From NCBI GenBank assembly GCA_900551715.1, contig URXG01000026.1:1-29648 (forward strand): a DNA stretch of 29,648 bases, in the 5' to 3' direction. The position numbers and the translations under genes are program-made. The notes below the pieces were generated by a model that made no database searches, was not told where the DNA came from, and saw only the letters and a list, made by a program, of their open reading frames with translations. The DNA is from an uncultured Blautia sp. Its GTDB lineage: Bacteria; Bacillota; Clostridia; Lachnospirales; Lachnospiraceae. This document shows, one piece after another, positions 1 to 8,034 of the stretch; the first letter of the stretch is position 1; each line of letters starts with the position of its first letter.

Positions 1-517
1 ATTTGATCGGTGCAAGATCGTTAAGAGCCTTAGCCATTGGTGCAAGGCAGTTTGTAGTACAGGAAGCTGCGGAGATAATCTTATCTTCGTTTGTCAGTCC
101 TTCATGGTTTACATTGTAAACGATTGTTTTAAGATCGTTTCCAGCTGGTGCGGAAATAACAACGTGTTTAGCACCTGCATCGATATGAGCCTGAGCTTTT
201 TCTTTGGAGGTATAGAAACCTGTGCACTCAAGAACTACATCTACGCCGATTTCTCCCCATGGAAGTTCTGCAGCATTAGCTTTAGCATAGATTTTGATTT
301 CTTTTCCATCAACTGTGATAGAATCTTCTCCTGCAACAACTTTGTCAGCCAGAGCGTATCTTCCCTGTGTTGAGTCATATTTTAATAAGTGAGCCAGCAT
401 TTTCGGGGATGTCAGGTCGTTGATAGCAACGATTTCAAATCCTTCTGCTCCAAACATCTGACGGAAAGCCAGACGACCGATACGGCCAAATCCATTGATT
501 GCAACTTTTACTGCCAT
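1..517 (-). CDS. gapA: Glyceraldehyde-3-phosphate dehydrogenase, N-terminal half (cut by window edge)
   Basis: Phosphorylating GAPDH of glycolysis, a cytosolic NAD-dependent enzyme that converts glyceraldehyde-3-phosphate to 1,3-bisphosphoglycerate. About 172 residues are present and the remaining half lies beyond position 1. The N-terminus reads MAVKVAINGFGRIGR, the Rossmann NAD-binding start, and the catalytic-cysteine motif SAASCTTNCLAP is visible near the cut end. The ATG at 515-517 is preceded by AGGAGG (complement of 526-531) at good spacing. It stands alone and diverges from the PHP-phosphatase gene, with its own strong promoter and a structured leader. Family assignment is certain. 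The symbol gapA rather than gapB is inferred from the glycolytic type and strong promoter. Confidence 0.97.
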   Translation of the reverse strand, partial: MAVKVAINGFGRIGRLAFRQMFGAEGFEIVAINDLTSPKMLAHLLKYDSTQGRYALADKVVAGEDSITVDGKEIKIYAKANAAELPWGEIGVDVVLECTGFYTSKEKAQAHIDAGAKHVVISAPAGNDLKTIVYNVNHEGLTNEDKIISAASCTTNCLAPMAKALNDLAPIK

Positions 518-542
518 GATAAATTCCTCCTATGAATTAAGT

Positions 543-584
543 GGTTGATTATGGCGTTTCATGTTTGTTAAAGAAACGTCAACC
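543..584 (-). promoter_or_regulatory. Stem-loop at the predicted 5' end of gapA mRNA
   Basis: Read on the minus strand, the 12-nt arm GGTTGACGTTTC (584-573) pairs with GAAACG (560-555) and then TCAACC (548-543). The two halves of the second arm are split by a 6-nt bulge, and the apical loop is 12 nt. The first arm begins within a few bases of the transcription start predicted from the promoter at 593-621, so the hairpin would sit at the very 5' end of the message. The pairing is seen directly. A role in mRNA stability or regulation is inference. Confidence 0.5.
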
Positions 585-592
585 TATTGCAT

Positions 593-621
593 ATTGTATC
601 GAATCTCATACAAAAATTCAA
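593..621 (-). promoter_or_regulatory. Sigma-A promoter of gapA
   Basis: On the minus strand TTGAAT (616-621) and TACAAT (593-598) are separated by exactly 17 bp, each close to the vegetative consensus. The predicted start of transcription is near 586, giving a leader of about 70 nt before the gapA ATG. Confidence 0.75.
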
Positions 622-700
622 GACCATTTTTAAAAAACATCACAATTTTATAAAATTGGGGTATAATGTTCCATGACCCATGGCACAGAAACCAGATTCA

Positions 701-709
701 TGCTATAAT
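701..709 (+). promoter_or_regulatory. Extended -10 promoter candidate for the PHP phosphatase / amylosucrase pair
   Basis: TGCTATAAT is a perfect TATAAT with the extended TGn element, about 50 bp before the ATG at 762. No good -35 is seen, which is usual for extended -10 promoters. A second TATAAT lies at 662-667 but lacks both an extended element and a clear -35. Confidence 0.5.
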
Positions 710-761
710 AGATGCGCTGGGCGTACCGGCTTTTTATCTCATAATAAAGGAGGTTTATTTC

Positions 762-1580
762 ATGTCAGATCAGATCTTATGGGACTGTCATATGCACTCT
801 TCCTTCTCAGTGGACTCCTCCACTCCCATGGAGGATATGGTACTGAAATCCATCCAGCAGGGACTCACCGGTATCTGTTTTACCGAACATCTGGATCCTG
901 ATTATCCGGACACGCCGGAAAAGATTGATTTCTCTCTTGACATTCCTGCCTATCATAAACAACTTCAGACTTTACGTGAAAAATATAAAGACAAACTGGA
1001 TATCCGCTTTGGAATCGAGATTGGACTTCAGCCTCATCTGAAGGATTATTTTCGCCAGCTTCTGAAAGAATATCCCTTTGACTTTGTAATCGGCTCTTCT
1101 CATATTGTCCATGGAGCAGACCCCTATTATCCCAGCTTTTTTAAGGGACGTAAAGAATCTGAATGTTATATGGAATATTTCGAATCCATTCTTGAAAATC
1201 TTGCTGTATTTTCTGAAATGGATGTTTATGGTCATATTGACTATGTAGTACGTTATGGTCCCAATCAAAACCGGGAATATTCTTATGAAAGATATCAGGA
1301 TATCCTTGACGAGATCCTTCGTACTGTCATCTCCAAAGGATGTGGTATTGAACTGAATACCGGCGGTTTCCACTATGGACTCGGTGAACCGAATCCCTGT
1401 CGTGCTGTACTGAAGCGCTATCATCAGCTGGGTGGCGAGATCATCACTGTAGGTGCTGACGCCCATACCCCGGATAAAGTAGCCTATGATTTTGATAAGG
1501 CCTTTGCAATACTGAAAGACTGTGGGTTCCGCTATTACACATCCTTCAAAGACAGAAAACCTGAATTTATTCCATTATAA
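762..1580 (+). CDS. PHP-domain phosphatase, histidinol-phosphatase (HisK/HisJ) family
   Basis: 272-residue metal-dependent phosphoesterase of the PHP superfamily. The closest recognisable family is monofunctional histidinol-phosphatase, which takes L-histidinol phosphate to histidinol in histidine synthesis. Metal-ligand motifs run in family order: DCHMH (H10, H12), TEH (E42, H43), GIEIG (E86), SSH (H114), GHID (H158) and GADAH (D233, H235). The ATG at 762 is chosen because AAAGGAGG lies at 746-753. The in-frame codons back to 666 have no ribosome site. No other his gene is present, and its partner 52 bp downstream is a GH13 glucan enzyme, so the true substrate could be another sugar or amino-alcohol phosphate. 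Fold certain, substrate probable only. Confidence 0.88.
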   Translation: MSDQILWDCHMHSSFSVDSSTPMEDMVLKSIQQGLTGICFTEHLDPDYPDTPEKIDFSLDIPAYHKQLQTLREKYKDKLDIRFGIEIGLQPHLKDYFRQLLKEYPFDFVIGSSHIVHGADPYYPSFFKGRKESECYMEYFESILENLAVFSEMDVYGHIDYVVRYGPNQNREYSYERYQDILDEILRTVISKGCGIELNTGGFHYGLGEPNPCRAVLKRYHQLGGEIITVGADAHTPDKVAYDFDKAFAILKDCGFRYYTSFKDRKPEFIPL

Positions 1581-1588
1581 GACATAAC

Positions 1589-1602
1589 CATCCTTAAGGA
1601 TG
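1589..1602. repeat. 14-bp perfect palindrome between the two plus-strand genes
   Basis: CATCCTTAAGGATG lies in the 52-bp gap, 17 bp before the AAGGAGG of the next gene. The RNA stem would be only 5 bp with a TTAA loop, so it is too weak for a terminator. It could be a small operator or chance. Confidence 0.35.
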
Positions 1603-1632
1603 TAACTATATACAACACAAGGAGGATTTATT

Positions 1633-3756
1633 ATGGCAAAAAAACGCCTTCAGAAAAAAAGAGAAGCAGCCAGAACCGCTTCCGCCAAAATTGAAACAAC
1701 AAAAAAAGAACCACTGAAAGTAACCACCAGGAAAGTGGAGCCTCTGAAAGTAGAGACCAGAAAGACAGAACCTGTTAAAGTCGAGACAAAGAAGACGGAA
1801 CCTTTCAAAGTCGAAACCACAAAAACAGAATCCATGAAAGTCGAGACAAAAAAAACAGAACCTGTTAAAGTTGAGGCAGCACCACCGGTTCCTGAGATCC
1901 CGGCAAGAGATGGCGACAGCATCTACAAAGAACGTCTTGCCCGCCATCTGGACGAGCTGAAATGGCTTTACTGTGAACTTTATCAGGACAATCCCTATGT
2001 TACTACTCACCTGAATGATCTTCTGTACGTTATGAAGAAATTCTATAACATGCGAGGTAATGATCTGAAGAATTCTGATTTCAGTCGTGAAAAAAATCCG
2101 GCATGGTATAAGGGTAATAATCTTACCGGTATGATGATGTATGTGAACGCTTTTGCCGGAGACCTGAAGGGTCTGGAATCCAAACTGGATTATATAAAAG
2201 AGTGCAACGTTAATTATCTTCATCTTATGCCTCTTCTGGATTCTCCAAAAGGTCGCAGCGATGGTGGTTACGCTGTCGCAGATTTCCGCAAAGTTCAGGA
2301 AAATCTTGGAACCATGGATGACTTTGCACATCTTACTTCCGAATGCCATAAACGTGGTATCAATATTTGCCTCGACTTCGTTATGAATCATACTTCTGAA
2401 GATCACGAATGGGCAAAACGTGCACGAAATGGTGAAAAAGAATATCAGGATCGTTACTTTTTCTTTGACAATTATGATATTCCTTCATTATATGATCAAA
2501 CATGCCCGGAAGTATTTCCTACTACAGCCCCTGGTAATTTCACATGGCTGGAAGATACACACAAGCATGTTATGACAACTTTTTATCCATACCAGTGGGA
2601 TCTGAATTATCGCAATCCGATAGTTCTTAACGAAATGATTTTTAATATGCTGTACCTTGCAAACCAGGGTGTAGATATTGTACGTCTTGATGCCGTTCCA
2701 TATATCTGGAAACAGATTGGCACCAACTGTCGTAATCTTCCCCAGGTACACACTATCGTTCGTATGATGCGTATGATCTGCGAAATTGTCTGCCCGGGTG
2801 TCCTTCTTCTCGGAGAAGTCGTTATGGCTCCTGAAAAGGTTGTTCCATATTTCGGAACTGTAGATAAACCGGAATGCCATCTTCTCTACAACGTAACAAC
2901 CATGGCAAGCACCTGGCACACCGTTGCAACCAGAGATGTTTCTCTGCTCCGCCGTCAGCTTGATATTGTTGCCGGACTTCCGAGAGATTACGTATTCCAG
3001 AACTATCTCCGCTGCCATGATGATATCGGCTGGGGTCTGGATTATGACTACCTTGAGAACTTCGGAATCCAGGAAGTTCCTCATAAGAAATATCTGAATG
3101 ATTTCCTTACCGGAAAGTACCCGGATTCTTTCGCAAGAGGTGAACTGTACAATGACGATCCGCGTCTTGGCGATGCAAGACTCTGCGGTACCACCGCTTC
3201 CCTCTGCGGAATTGAACGTTTTGGATTTGAACAGAACGAAGAAGGTGTTGACCGTGCGATCCGCTATGACATTACCCTGCACGCTTTCATGCTTTCACAG
3301 TCCGGTATTCCGGTCATTTACAGCGGTGATGAGATTGCACAGCTCAACGATTACTCCTACAAGGATGATCCGGACAAAGCTGCCGATTCCCGTTACCTCC
3401 ACAGAGGAAACTTCCGATGGGATCTCGCCGAGAACCGTAATCGTCCGGAAACTGTTCAGGGCAAACTCTTCCCTGTACTTGACAAGCTGGAACATCTCCG
3501 TATGGAACACAGTGTATTCAACAGTGATGTACCGATCCGCACCATTGATACCTGGGATGATTCTATCCTTGCTCTCGTACGTGAAAACGATGATGAGAAA
3601 TTCATCGGTATCTATAACTTCAGCGAATTTGACAAGGTTGCATGGATCAACGAAGACGACGGCATGTACACCGACCTGATCTCCGGCCGCGAACTCGAAG
3701 CCAAAGGAGTGCAGATTCCTGCATTCGGATGCTTCTGGCTGTGCAGAAAGAAATAA
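1633..3756 (+). CDS. GH13 amylosucrase-type glucansucrase with tandem-repeat N-terminal extension
   Basis: 707-residue alpha-amylase-superfamily enzyme that resembles amylosucrase (GH13 subfamily 4), which transfers glucose from sucrose to an alpha-1,4-glucan and releases fructose. After a charged extension (1-90) come the helical N-domain (about 95-160) and the barrel. SDGGYAV (209-215) supplies the pocket Asp, and DFVMNHT (248-254) is conserved region I. VRLDAV holds the nucleophile D353, LLGEV the acid/base E395, and CHDDIGW the transition-state D463. The segment IWKQIGTNCRNLPQ matches the amylosucrase pattern closely. The extension has six 10-residue repeats (26-85) and no signal peptide, so the enzyme should be cytosolic. 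The usual family length is about 630-650, so the extra length is this extension. AAGGAGG at 1619-1625 supports the start. It is probably co-transcribed with the PHP gene. A sucrose hydrolase cannot be excluded. Confidence 0.9.
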   Translation: MAKKRLQKKREAARTASAKIETTKKEPLKVTTRKVEPLKVETRKTEPVKVETKKTEPFKVETTKTESMKVETKKTEPVKVEAAPPVPEIPARDGDSIYKERLARHLDELKWLYCELYQDNPYVTTHLNDLLYVMKKFYNMRGNDLKNSDFSREKNPAWYKGNNLTGMMMYVNAFAGDLKGLESKLDYIKECNVNYLHLMPLLDSPKGRSDGGYAVADFRKVQENLGTMDDFAHLTSECHKRGINICLDFVMNHTSEDHEWAKRARNGEKEYQDRYFFFDNYDIPSLYDQTCPEVFPTTAPGNFTWLEDTHKHVMTTFYPYQWDLNYRNPIVLNEMIFNMLYLANQGVDIVRLDAVPYIWKQIGTNCRNLPQVHTIVRMMRMICEIVCPGVLLLGEVVMAPEKVVPYFGTVDKPECHLLYNVTTMASTWHTVATRDVSLLRRQLDIVAGLPRDYVFQNYLRCHDDIGWGLDYDYLENFGIQEVPHKKYLNDFLTGKYPDSFARGELYNDDPRLGDARLCGTTASLCGIERFGFEQNEEGVDRAIRYDITLHAFMLSQSGIPVIYSGDEIAQLNDYSYKDDPDKAADSRYLHRGNFRWDLAENRNRPETVQGKLFPVLDKLEHLRMEHSVFNSDVPIRTIDTWDDSILALVRENDDEKFIGIYNFSEFDKVAWINEDDGMYTDLISGRELEAKGVQIPAFGCFWLCRKK
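1708..1887 (+). repeat. Six 30-bp in-frame tandem repeats (10-residue E-P-x-K-V-E-T-x-K-T unit)
   Basis: Six contiguous 30-bp units code for residues 26-85 of the amylosucrase-type protein. The unit is approximately EPxKVETxKT. The middle units are very close at DNA level, while the first and last are diverged. The region is rich in Lys, Glu, Thr and Pro, has no hydrophobic residues beyond the regular Val and Leu/Phe/Met positions, and is predicted to be extended or disordered. Confidence 0.93.
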
Positions 3757-3774
3757 TTCAAATAATCTACAGAC

Positions 3775-3830
3775 AAAAAATTCCTGCAGGATACCGGAGT
3801 AAAATCTCTGGTTTCTGCAGGAATTTTTAA
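3775..3830. terminator. Bidirectional Rho-independent terminator between convergent operons
   Basis: A perfect 14-bp stem (3776-3789 with 3815-3828) has an inner ACCGGAG/CTCTGGT pairing and is bounded by A-runs on the left and T-runs on the right. It therefore works as a hairpin plus U-tract for both the plus-strand amylosucrase gene and the minus-strand ATPase gene, whose stop codon abuts it. Confidence 0.92.
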
Positions 3831-6254
3831 TTATTTTATTAGTTTGTTCGCGATAGTGGTTAATGTTCCTGGTTCTTCCTGATCCAGTGATCTTGCGTAG
3901 ATCCCCCGGATCCAGCCTGTAATCACGTCAATGAGGACCGGTGCAAATGTCATAAGGATAAACACCAGAATGATCATTCCAAAGTCCAGCGAACCAAGTG
4001 AAAGCAGCTTCTGGAAGATTACCGCCGCTGCAAAGAAAATAAACTGCATACCGTAAATAACGATCTTTCGATATCTGTTCAACGGTGCGTAAACTGTCTT
4101 AAGTGCAGCCATATAGTTCCATCCTGTTACCAGTACACATGCTGTATTCAGCATGGCATTGGAATGGTATACATTCTGGCAGACCAGCATAATGGCAAAC
4201 ACACAGGAAGAAATCGTGATTGCTGCCGGAAATGCATTAAGGAATACATGCCGCAGGAATGTATGATCGATCTTTTCGTAGTTATTCTCCTGTGCCAGAA
4301 GAAATGTAGGGATTCCTACTGCACATGCACTGATCAGTGACATCTGAATAGGTTCAAATGGATAGGAGTTTCCAAAAAAGATCGTCAGCAATGATAACAT
4401 AACAGAAAACATGGTCTTGATCAGAAACATGGAAGCTGCTGTGCGGATATTATTTACCACACGTCGTCCTTGATTCACAATATGAGGCATAGATGCAAAG
4501 TTGGAATCCAGAAGTACTACATTGGCAATATTCTTGGCAGCATCACTGCCCTGTGCCATGGCAATACTGCAATCCGCTTCTTTCAGTGCCAGAACATCAT
4601 TAACACCGTCACCAGTCATGGCAACGGTATGACCCTGTGCCTTCAGTGCCTGCACCATCTGTTTCTTCTGCTGAGGCGTTACACGCCCGAAAACACTGTA
4701 CTGGGAAACTGCCTCATAAAGCTGTTCCTCTGTTTCCAGTGTGGTAGCATCCACAAACTGGTCTGCGTTCTTAAGTCCTGCCCTTCTGGCTATGGAAGCG
4801 ACTGTCACAGGGTCATCACCGGAAATTACTTTCAGATCAACTTCCTGGCTGTCAAAGAATTCCAGAGTATCCGGTGCTTCCTGACGGATCACATCTGTAA
4901 GAAGAAGCAGACCCAGAGGTTTCAGTCCTTCAGGAAGTTCTGTACCTTCTGCCTTCTCCGGACTTACCGCCAGAACAAGGACACGAAGTCCTTCTTCTGC
5001 ATATTGCTGACAGCATGCTGTCAGTTCGCTGTTCTCTTCCGGAAAAAGGAACTGTGCCGCCCCCATAAGGCAGGTTCCTGTCTCTTCAAATACAGCGCCA
5101 CTGTATTTACGGTCTGAGGAAAAAGGAATCACATGCTCCAGAGTAAGATTCTGCTTTGCCGGGAAGCGTTTGCGAAGTGCATCAATGGTAGCATTCTGAT
5201 CCTTCAGCACATGCATCAGGCCAGCCATAATCTTTTCGATTTCGGTCAGCTGATCTGTATTTTCTTCCGATATCTCCAGAGGAACTGCACTGTTTTCTTC
5301 TGCTGGTTTTGATCCGGGAATATAGGGTTCCACACGTTCCACACACATGGTACCTTCTGTGATGGTACCGGTCTTATCCAGACAGAGTGTATCTACTCTT
5401 GCCAGTGTTTCAATACAATACAACTCCTGGACAAGTGTCTTTTTGTTTGCAAGAACAAGTGCTCCCAGTGTCAATGCCACACTGGTAAGAAGCACAAGGC
5501 CTTCCGGGATCATCCCAAGGACACCTGCCACCATGCTGACAACAGAATCCCTGAAGCTGTCTCCTGCAAGATAATACTGCTTGTAAAACAAAAGTCCCCC
5601 TAGAGGAACAATAATGATACTGATTACTTTCAGTATCGCGTTCAGTGAGTTTTTCAGTTCTGAATTATGCCGCTTGAACTCTTTTGCCTCACTGGTGATC
5701 TGTGATGCGTAATTCTCCTTTCCAACGTGTATGATCTGACAACAGGCTTCTCCGGAAGTGACAAAACTTCCGGAAAAAAGCTCATCTCCCTCATTCTTGG
5801 GGAGGTTGTCTGATTCACCTGTCAGAAGAGATTCATTTACTTCCAGACTACCCTCCAGTATCCTGGCATCTGCCGGTACCTGATCCCCTGTCTTAAGACA
5901 GACAATATCATCCAGGACCAGTTCCTCTGTGGGAACGGTCCATTTCTGACCTTCTCTGATGACAATGGATTTCCTTGCTGTAAGGATCGCAAGTTTGTCA
6001 ATGGTTATCTTTGCCCTGATTTCCTGTGCAATACCGATCAGTGTATTTATAATGATGATCCCCACAAAAAATGCGTTTTTGTAGGAACCTACAACAAGCA
6101 CCAGAATAAGAAGTACCAGGTTCAGAAAGTTAAAGAATGTCAGTGTGTTCTCTCTAACAATCTGTTTGTATGTTCTGGTATTTGGATTTTCGTCTGCATT
6201 GACCTTTCCTTCTTCAATCCTTTCCCTAACCTGCTCGTCTGTAAGCCCTGTCAA
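3831..6254 (-). CDS. P-type cation-transporting ATPase, CtpE/Exp7-like (calcium or manganese)
   Basis: Membrane P2-type ATPase of about 807 residues with the full catalytic cycle. It has LLTGES in the actuator domain (TGES 145-148), the ion-site helix motif MIPEGLVLLTS (PEGL 250-253), the phosphorylation motif DKTGT (D293) and the hinge MTGDGVNDVLALK. A C-terminal block of hydrophobic helices follows. The absence of CPC or HMA motifs argues against copper or cadmium. The PEGL helix and overall pattern resemble Mycobacterium CtpE and pneumococcal Exp7, which move Ca2+ or Mn2+. The start is a TTG at 6252-6254 with GAGGTGA at 6259-6265. An upstream TTG at 6276-6278 overlaps the nifU stop but has no clear ribosome site. 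It is the last gene of the isc operon. Ion and direction are not settled by sequence. Confidence 0.9.
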   Translation of the reverse strand: MTGLTDEQVRERIEEGKVNADENPNTRTYKQIVRENTLTFFNFLNLVLLILVLVVGSYKNAFFVGIIIINTLIGIAQEIRAKITIDKLAILTARKSIVIREGQKWTVPTEELVLDDIVCLKTGDQVPADARILEGSLEVNESLLTGESDNLPKNEGDELFSGSFVTSGEACCQIIHVGKENYASQITSEAKEFKRHNSELKNSLNAILKVISIIIVPLGGLLFYKQYYLAGDSFRDSVVSMVAGVLGMIPEGLVLLTSVALTLGALVLANKKTLVQELYCIETLARVDTLCLDKTGTITEGTMCVERVEPYIPGSKPAEENSAVPLEISEENTDQLTEIEKIMAGLMHVLKDQNATIDALRKRFPAKQNLTLEHVIPFSSDRKYSGAVFEETGTCLMGAAQFLFPEENSELTACCQQYAEEGLRVLVLAVSPEKAEGTELPEGLKPLGLLLLTDVIRQEAPDTLEFFDSQEVDLKVISGDDPVTVASIARRAGLKNADQFVDATTLETEEQLYEAVSQYSVFGRVTPQQKKQMVQALKAQGHTVAMTGDGVNDVLALKEADCSIAMAQGSDAAKNIANVVLLDSNFASMPHIVNQGRRVVNNIRTAASMFLIKTMFSVMLSLLTIFFGNSYPFEPIQMSLISACAVGIPTFLLAQENNYEKIDHTFLRHVFLNAFPAAITISSCVFAIMLVCQNVYHSNAMLNTACVLVTGWNYMAALKTVYAPLNRYRKIVIYGMQFIFFAAAVIFQKLLSLGSLDFGMIILVFILMTFAPVLIDVITGWIRGIYARSLDQEEPGTLTTIANKLIK

Positions 6255-6258
6255 CCTT

Positions 6259-6265
6259 TCACCTC
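6259..6265 (-). promoter_or_regulatory. Ribosome-binding site that decides the TTG start of the ATPase gene
   Basis: The minus strand reads GAGGTGA, a perfect anti-SD complement, 4 nt before TTG at 6254. It lies inside the reading frame that would begin at the TTG of 6278, which favours the downstream start. Confidence 0.6.
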
Positions 6266-6274
6266 TCGATCTGA

Positions 6275-6721
6275 TCAATAATCTTCTTCAGTGTCTTCTT
6301 CACCTTCACTGATATCGCTCTTTGGTTTATCCAGTCCTTCGATAACAATATTATGCTTCTGAGCGTAATCCCAGAGTGCTGCGTGGATTGCTTCTTCTGC
6401 AAGAAGTGAACAGTGTACTTTTACCGGCGGAAGTCCGTCCAGTGCTTCCATTACTGCTTTGTTTGTGATCTGCATAGCTTCTTCGATAGTCTTTCCTTTG
6501 ACCATTTCTGTTGCCATGCTGCTGGTTGCAACTGCTGCACCACAGCCAAATGTTTTGAATTTACATTCTTTGATGATATGTGTTTCATCATCAATATCAA
6601 GGAACATTCTCATGATGTCACCACATTTTGCGTTTCCAACTGTTCCTACTCCACTTGCATCTTCGATTTCTCCTACATTTCTTGGATGCTGAAAATGATC
6701 CATTACTTTTTCACTATACAT
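6275..6721 (-). CDS. nifU: Fe-S cluster scaffold protein, IscU/NifU N-terminal family
   Basis: 148-residue scaffold on which Fe-S clusters are assembled from sulfur delivered by the cysteine desulfurase. The three ligand cysteines are in place: NAKCGD (C33, with D35), FGCGAA (C60) and VHCSLLAEE (C104). The body matches the IscU fold. An acidic tail (last about 20 residues, rich in Glu/Asp) extends past the family's usual 125-130 residues. GGAGG lies 8 nt before the ATG. It sits 93 bp after nifS and its stop codon overlaps one possible start of the ATPase gene, so translation may be coupled. It is a NifU-type scaffold paired with NifS, as is usual in Clostridia that lack the complete isc set. 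Confidence 0.95.
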   Translation of the reverse strand: MYSEKVMDHFQHPRNVGEIEDASGVGTVGNAKCGDIMRMFLDIDDETHIIKECKFKTFGCGAAVATSSMATEMVKGKTIEEAMQITNKAVMEALDGLPPVKVHCSLLAEEAIHAALWDYAQKHNIVIEGLDKPKSDISEGEEDTEEDY

Positions 6722-6814
6722 GATATTTTCCTCCGCTTATTCTGTGTTGTAATCTTCTGTTGTAACTATTCAATACCTTCACAGTAACTTCCGTTGCTGT
6801 AGCAGCAGTACTGA

Positions 6815-7999
6815 TTATTTCTGTTTTTTGATAAAGTCCTCATACAGTGGAGACATATTTCTCAGATACTGTACGATTTCTTTTAATTTGTCTACTGTGA
6901 AGTCAAGGTCTTCCTTGGTAGTCTCTTCACTTAATGTCAGTCTCAGGGAACCATGTGCGATCTCATGAGGCAGTCCGATAGCCAGAAGTACATGAGACGG
7001 ATCCAGAGAACCAGATGTACATGCAGATCCGCTAGATGCACAGATACCGTTGTTGTCAAGCATAAGAAGAAGGGATTCGCCTTCTACAAACTGGAAGCTG
7101 ACATTGACGTTGTTTGGAAGTCTCTTAACACGATCACCGTTTACTTTCACATATGGAATCTCTGTTTCGATTCTGTGGATCAGGTAATCTCTCAGTTCGA
7201 TTTCTTTGCCGGTACGTTCTTTCAGGGACTTCATTGCACGTTCTGCTGCAACACCATATCCTACAATACCAGGAACATTCTCTGTACCTGCACGACGTTT
7301 ACGTTCCTGTGCACCACCATGAACGAAAGATTTGATCTTGACGCCTTTACGGATATAAAGGAAACCGATTCCTTTCGGTCCGTTGATCTTGTGTGCACTT
7401 GAGCTGAGCATATCGATATTGTATTCATCTACATCAATAGGAACCTGGCAGAATGCCTGCACTGCATCTGTATGGAAAAGAATACCATGTTCTTTGGCGA
7501 TTCTTCCGATTTCTTTGATTGGCTGAATGGTGCCGATCTCATTATTTGCAAACATTACAGAAATAAGAATTGTCTCCGGTGTGATTGCTTTTTCCAGTTC
7601 GTCCAGACGTACAACACCGTTTTCATCAACATCAAGATATGTGATCTTTGCACCTCTGACTTTTTCAAGGTATTCGCAGGTATGAAGAATCGCATGATGC
7701 TCAATCTTTGTAGTGATGATATGGTTGCCTTTGCCTTTGTAAGCTTCATAAGTAGCTTTCAGAGCCCAGTTGTCAGCTTCACTTCCGCCTGCTGTAAAAT
7801 AAATTTCTTCTTTTTTGGCGTGAAGAGCATCTGCGATCTGCTGTCTTCCTTTGGAGATAGCGTCTTTGCTCTTGCCTGCCAGTTCATATATGCTGGATGC
7901 ATTTCCATAACATTCTGAAAAATATGGAAGCATAGCATCCACAACTTCCGGAGCAGTTTTTGTTGTAGCAGCATTGTCCAGATAGATCAATTTACTCAT
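6815..7999 (-). CDS. nifS: Cysteine desulfurase, NifS/IscS class I
   Basis: 394-residue PLP enzyme that takes sulfur from L-cysteine, leaving alanine, and passes the persulfide to the NifU scaffold. Visible features are the N-terminal LDNAATT, the cofactor residues H101, D178 and Q181, the Schiff-base lysine K204 in SSSAHKINGPKG, and the persulfide cysteine C327 in SGSACTSGSLDPSH. The long loop around C327 and the class I spacing separate it from SufS. Length is normal. The ATG follows AGGAGG closely. It lies 29 bp after iscR in the same operon, with an AT-rich hairpin in between. It may also supply sulfur for tRNA thiolation and other cofactors. Confidence 0.96.
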   Translation of the reverse strand: MSKLIYLDNAATTKTAPEVVDAMLPYFSECYGNASSIYELAGKSKDAISKGRQQIADALHAKKEEIYFTAGGSEADNWALKATYEAYKGKGNHIITTKIEHHAILHTCEYLEKVRGAKITYLDVDENGVVRLDELEKAITPETILISVMFANNEIGTIQPIKEIGRIAKEHGILFHTDAVQAFCQVPIDVDEYNIDMLSSSAHKINGPKGIGFLYIRKGVKIKSFVHGGAQERKRRAGTENVPGIVGYGVAAERAMKSLKERTGKEIELRDYLIHRIETEIPYVKVNGDRVKRLPNNVNVSFQFVEGESLLLMLDNNGICASSGSACTSGSLDPSHVLLAIGLPHEIAHGSLRLTLSEETTKEDLDFTVDKLKEIVQYLRNMSPLYEDFIKKQK

Positions 8000-8013
8000 T
8001 TCTTTTCCTCCTG

Positions 8014-8034
8014 ATATAATAGTGATTATTATAT
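8014..8034 (-). promoter_or_regulatory. AT-rich hairpin across the iscR stop codon, before nifS
   Basis: ATATAATA and TATTATAT form an 8-bp perfect inverted repeat around a 5-nt loop. It includes the iscR stop codon and ends a few bases before the nifS AGGAGG. There is no U-tract, so it is not a normal terminator. It may mark an RNA processing or stability boundary between iscR and nifS. Confidence 0.4.

Noticed and set aside
1708..1887. Regular 30-bp repeats that could suggest a CRISPR array
   Set aside because: The units are contiguous with no spacers and keep the reading frame of a large, well-supported gene.
1606..2406. 266-codon open frame on the minus strand opposite the amylosucrase gene
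   Set aside because: It is antisense to a certain gene, its repeats merely mirror the sense repeats, and it has no ribosome site or known domain.
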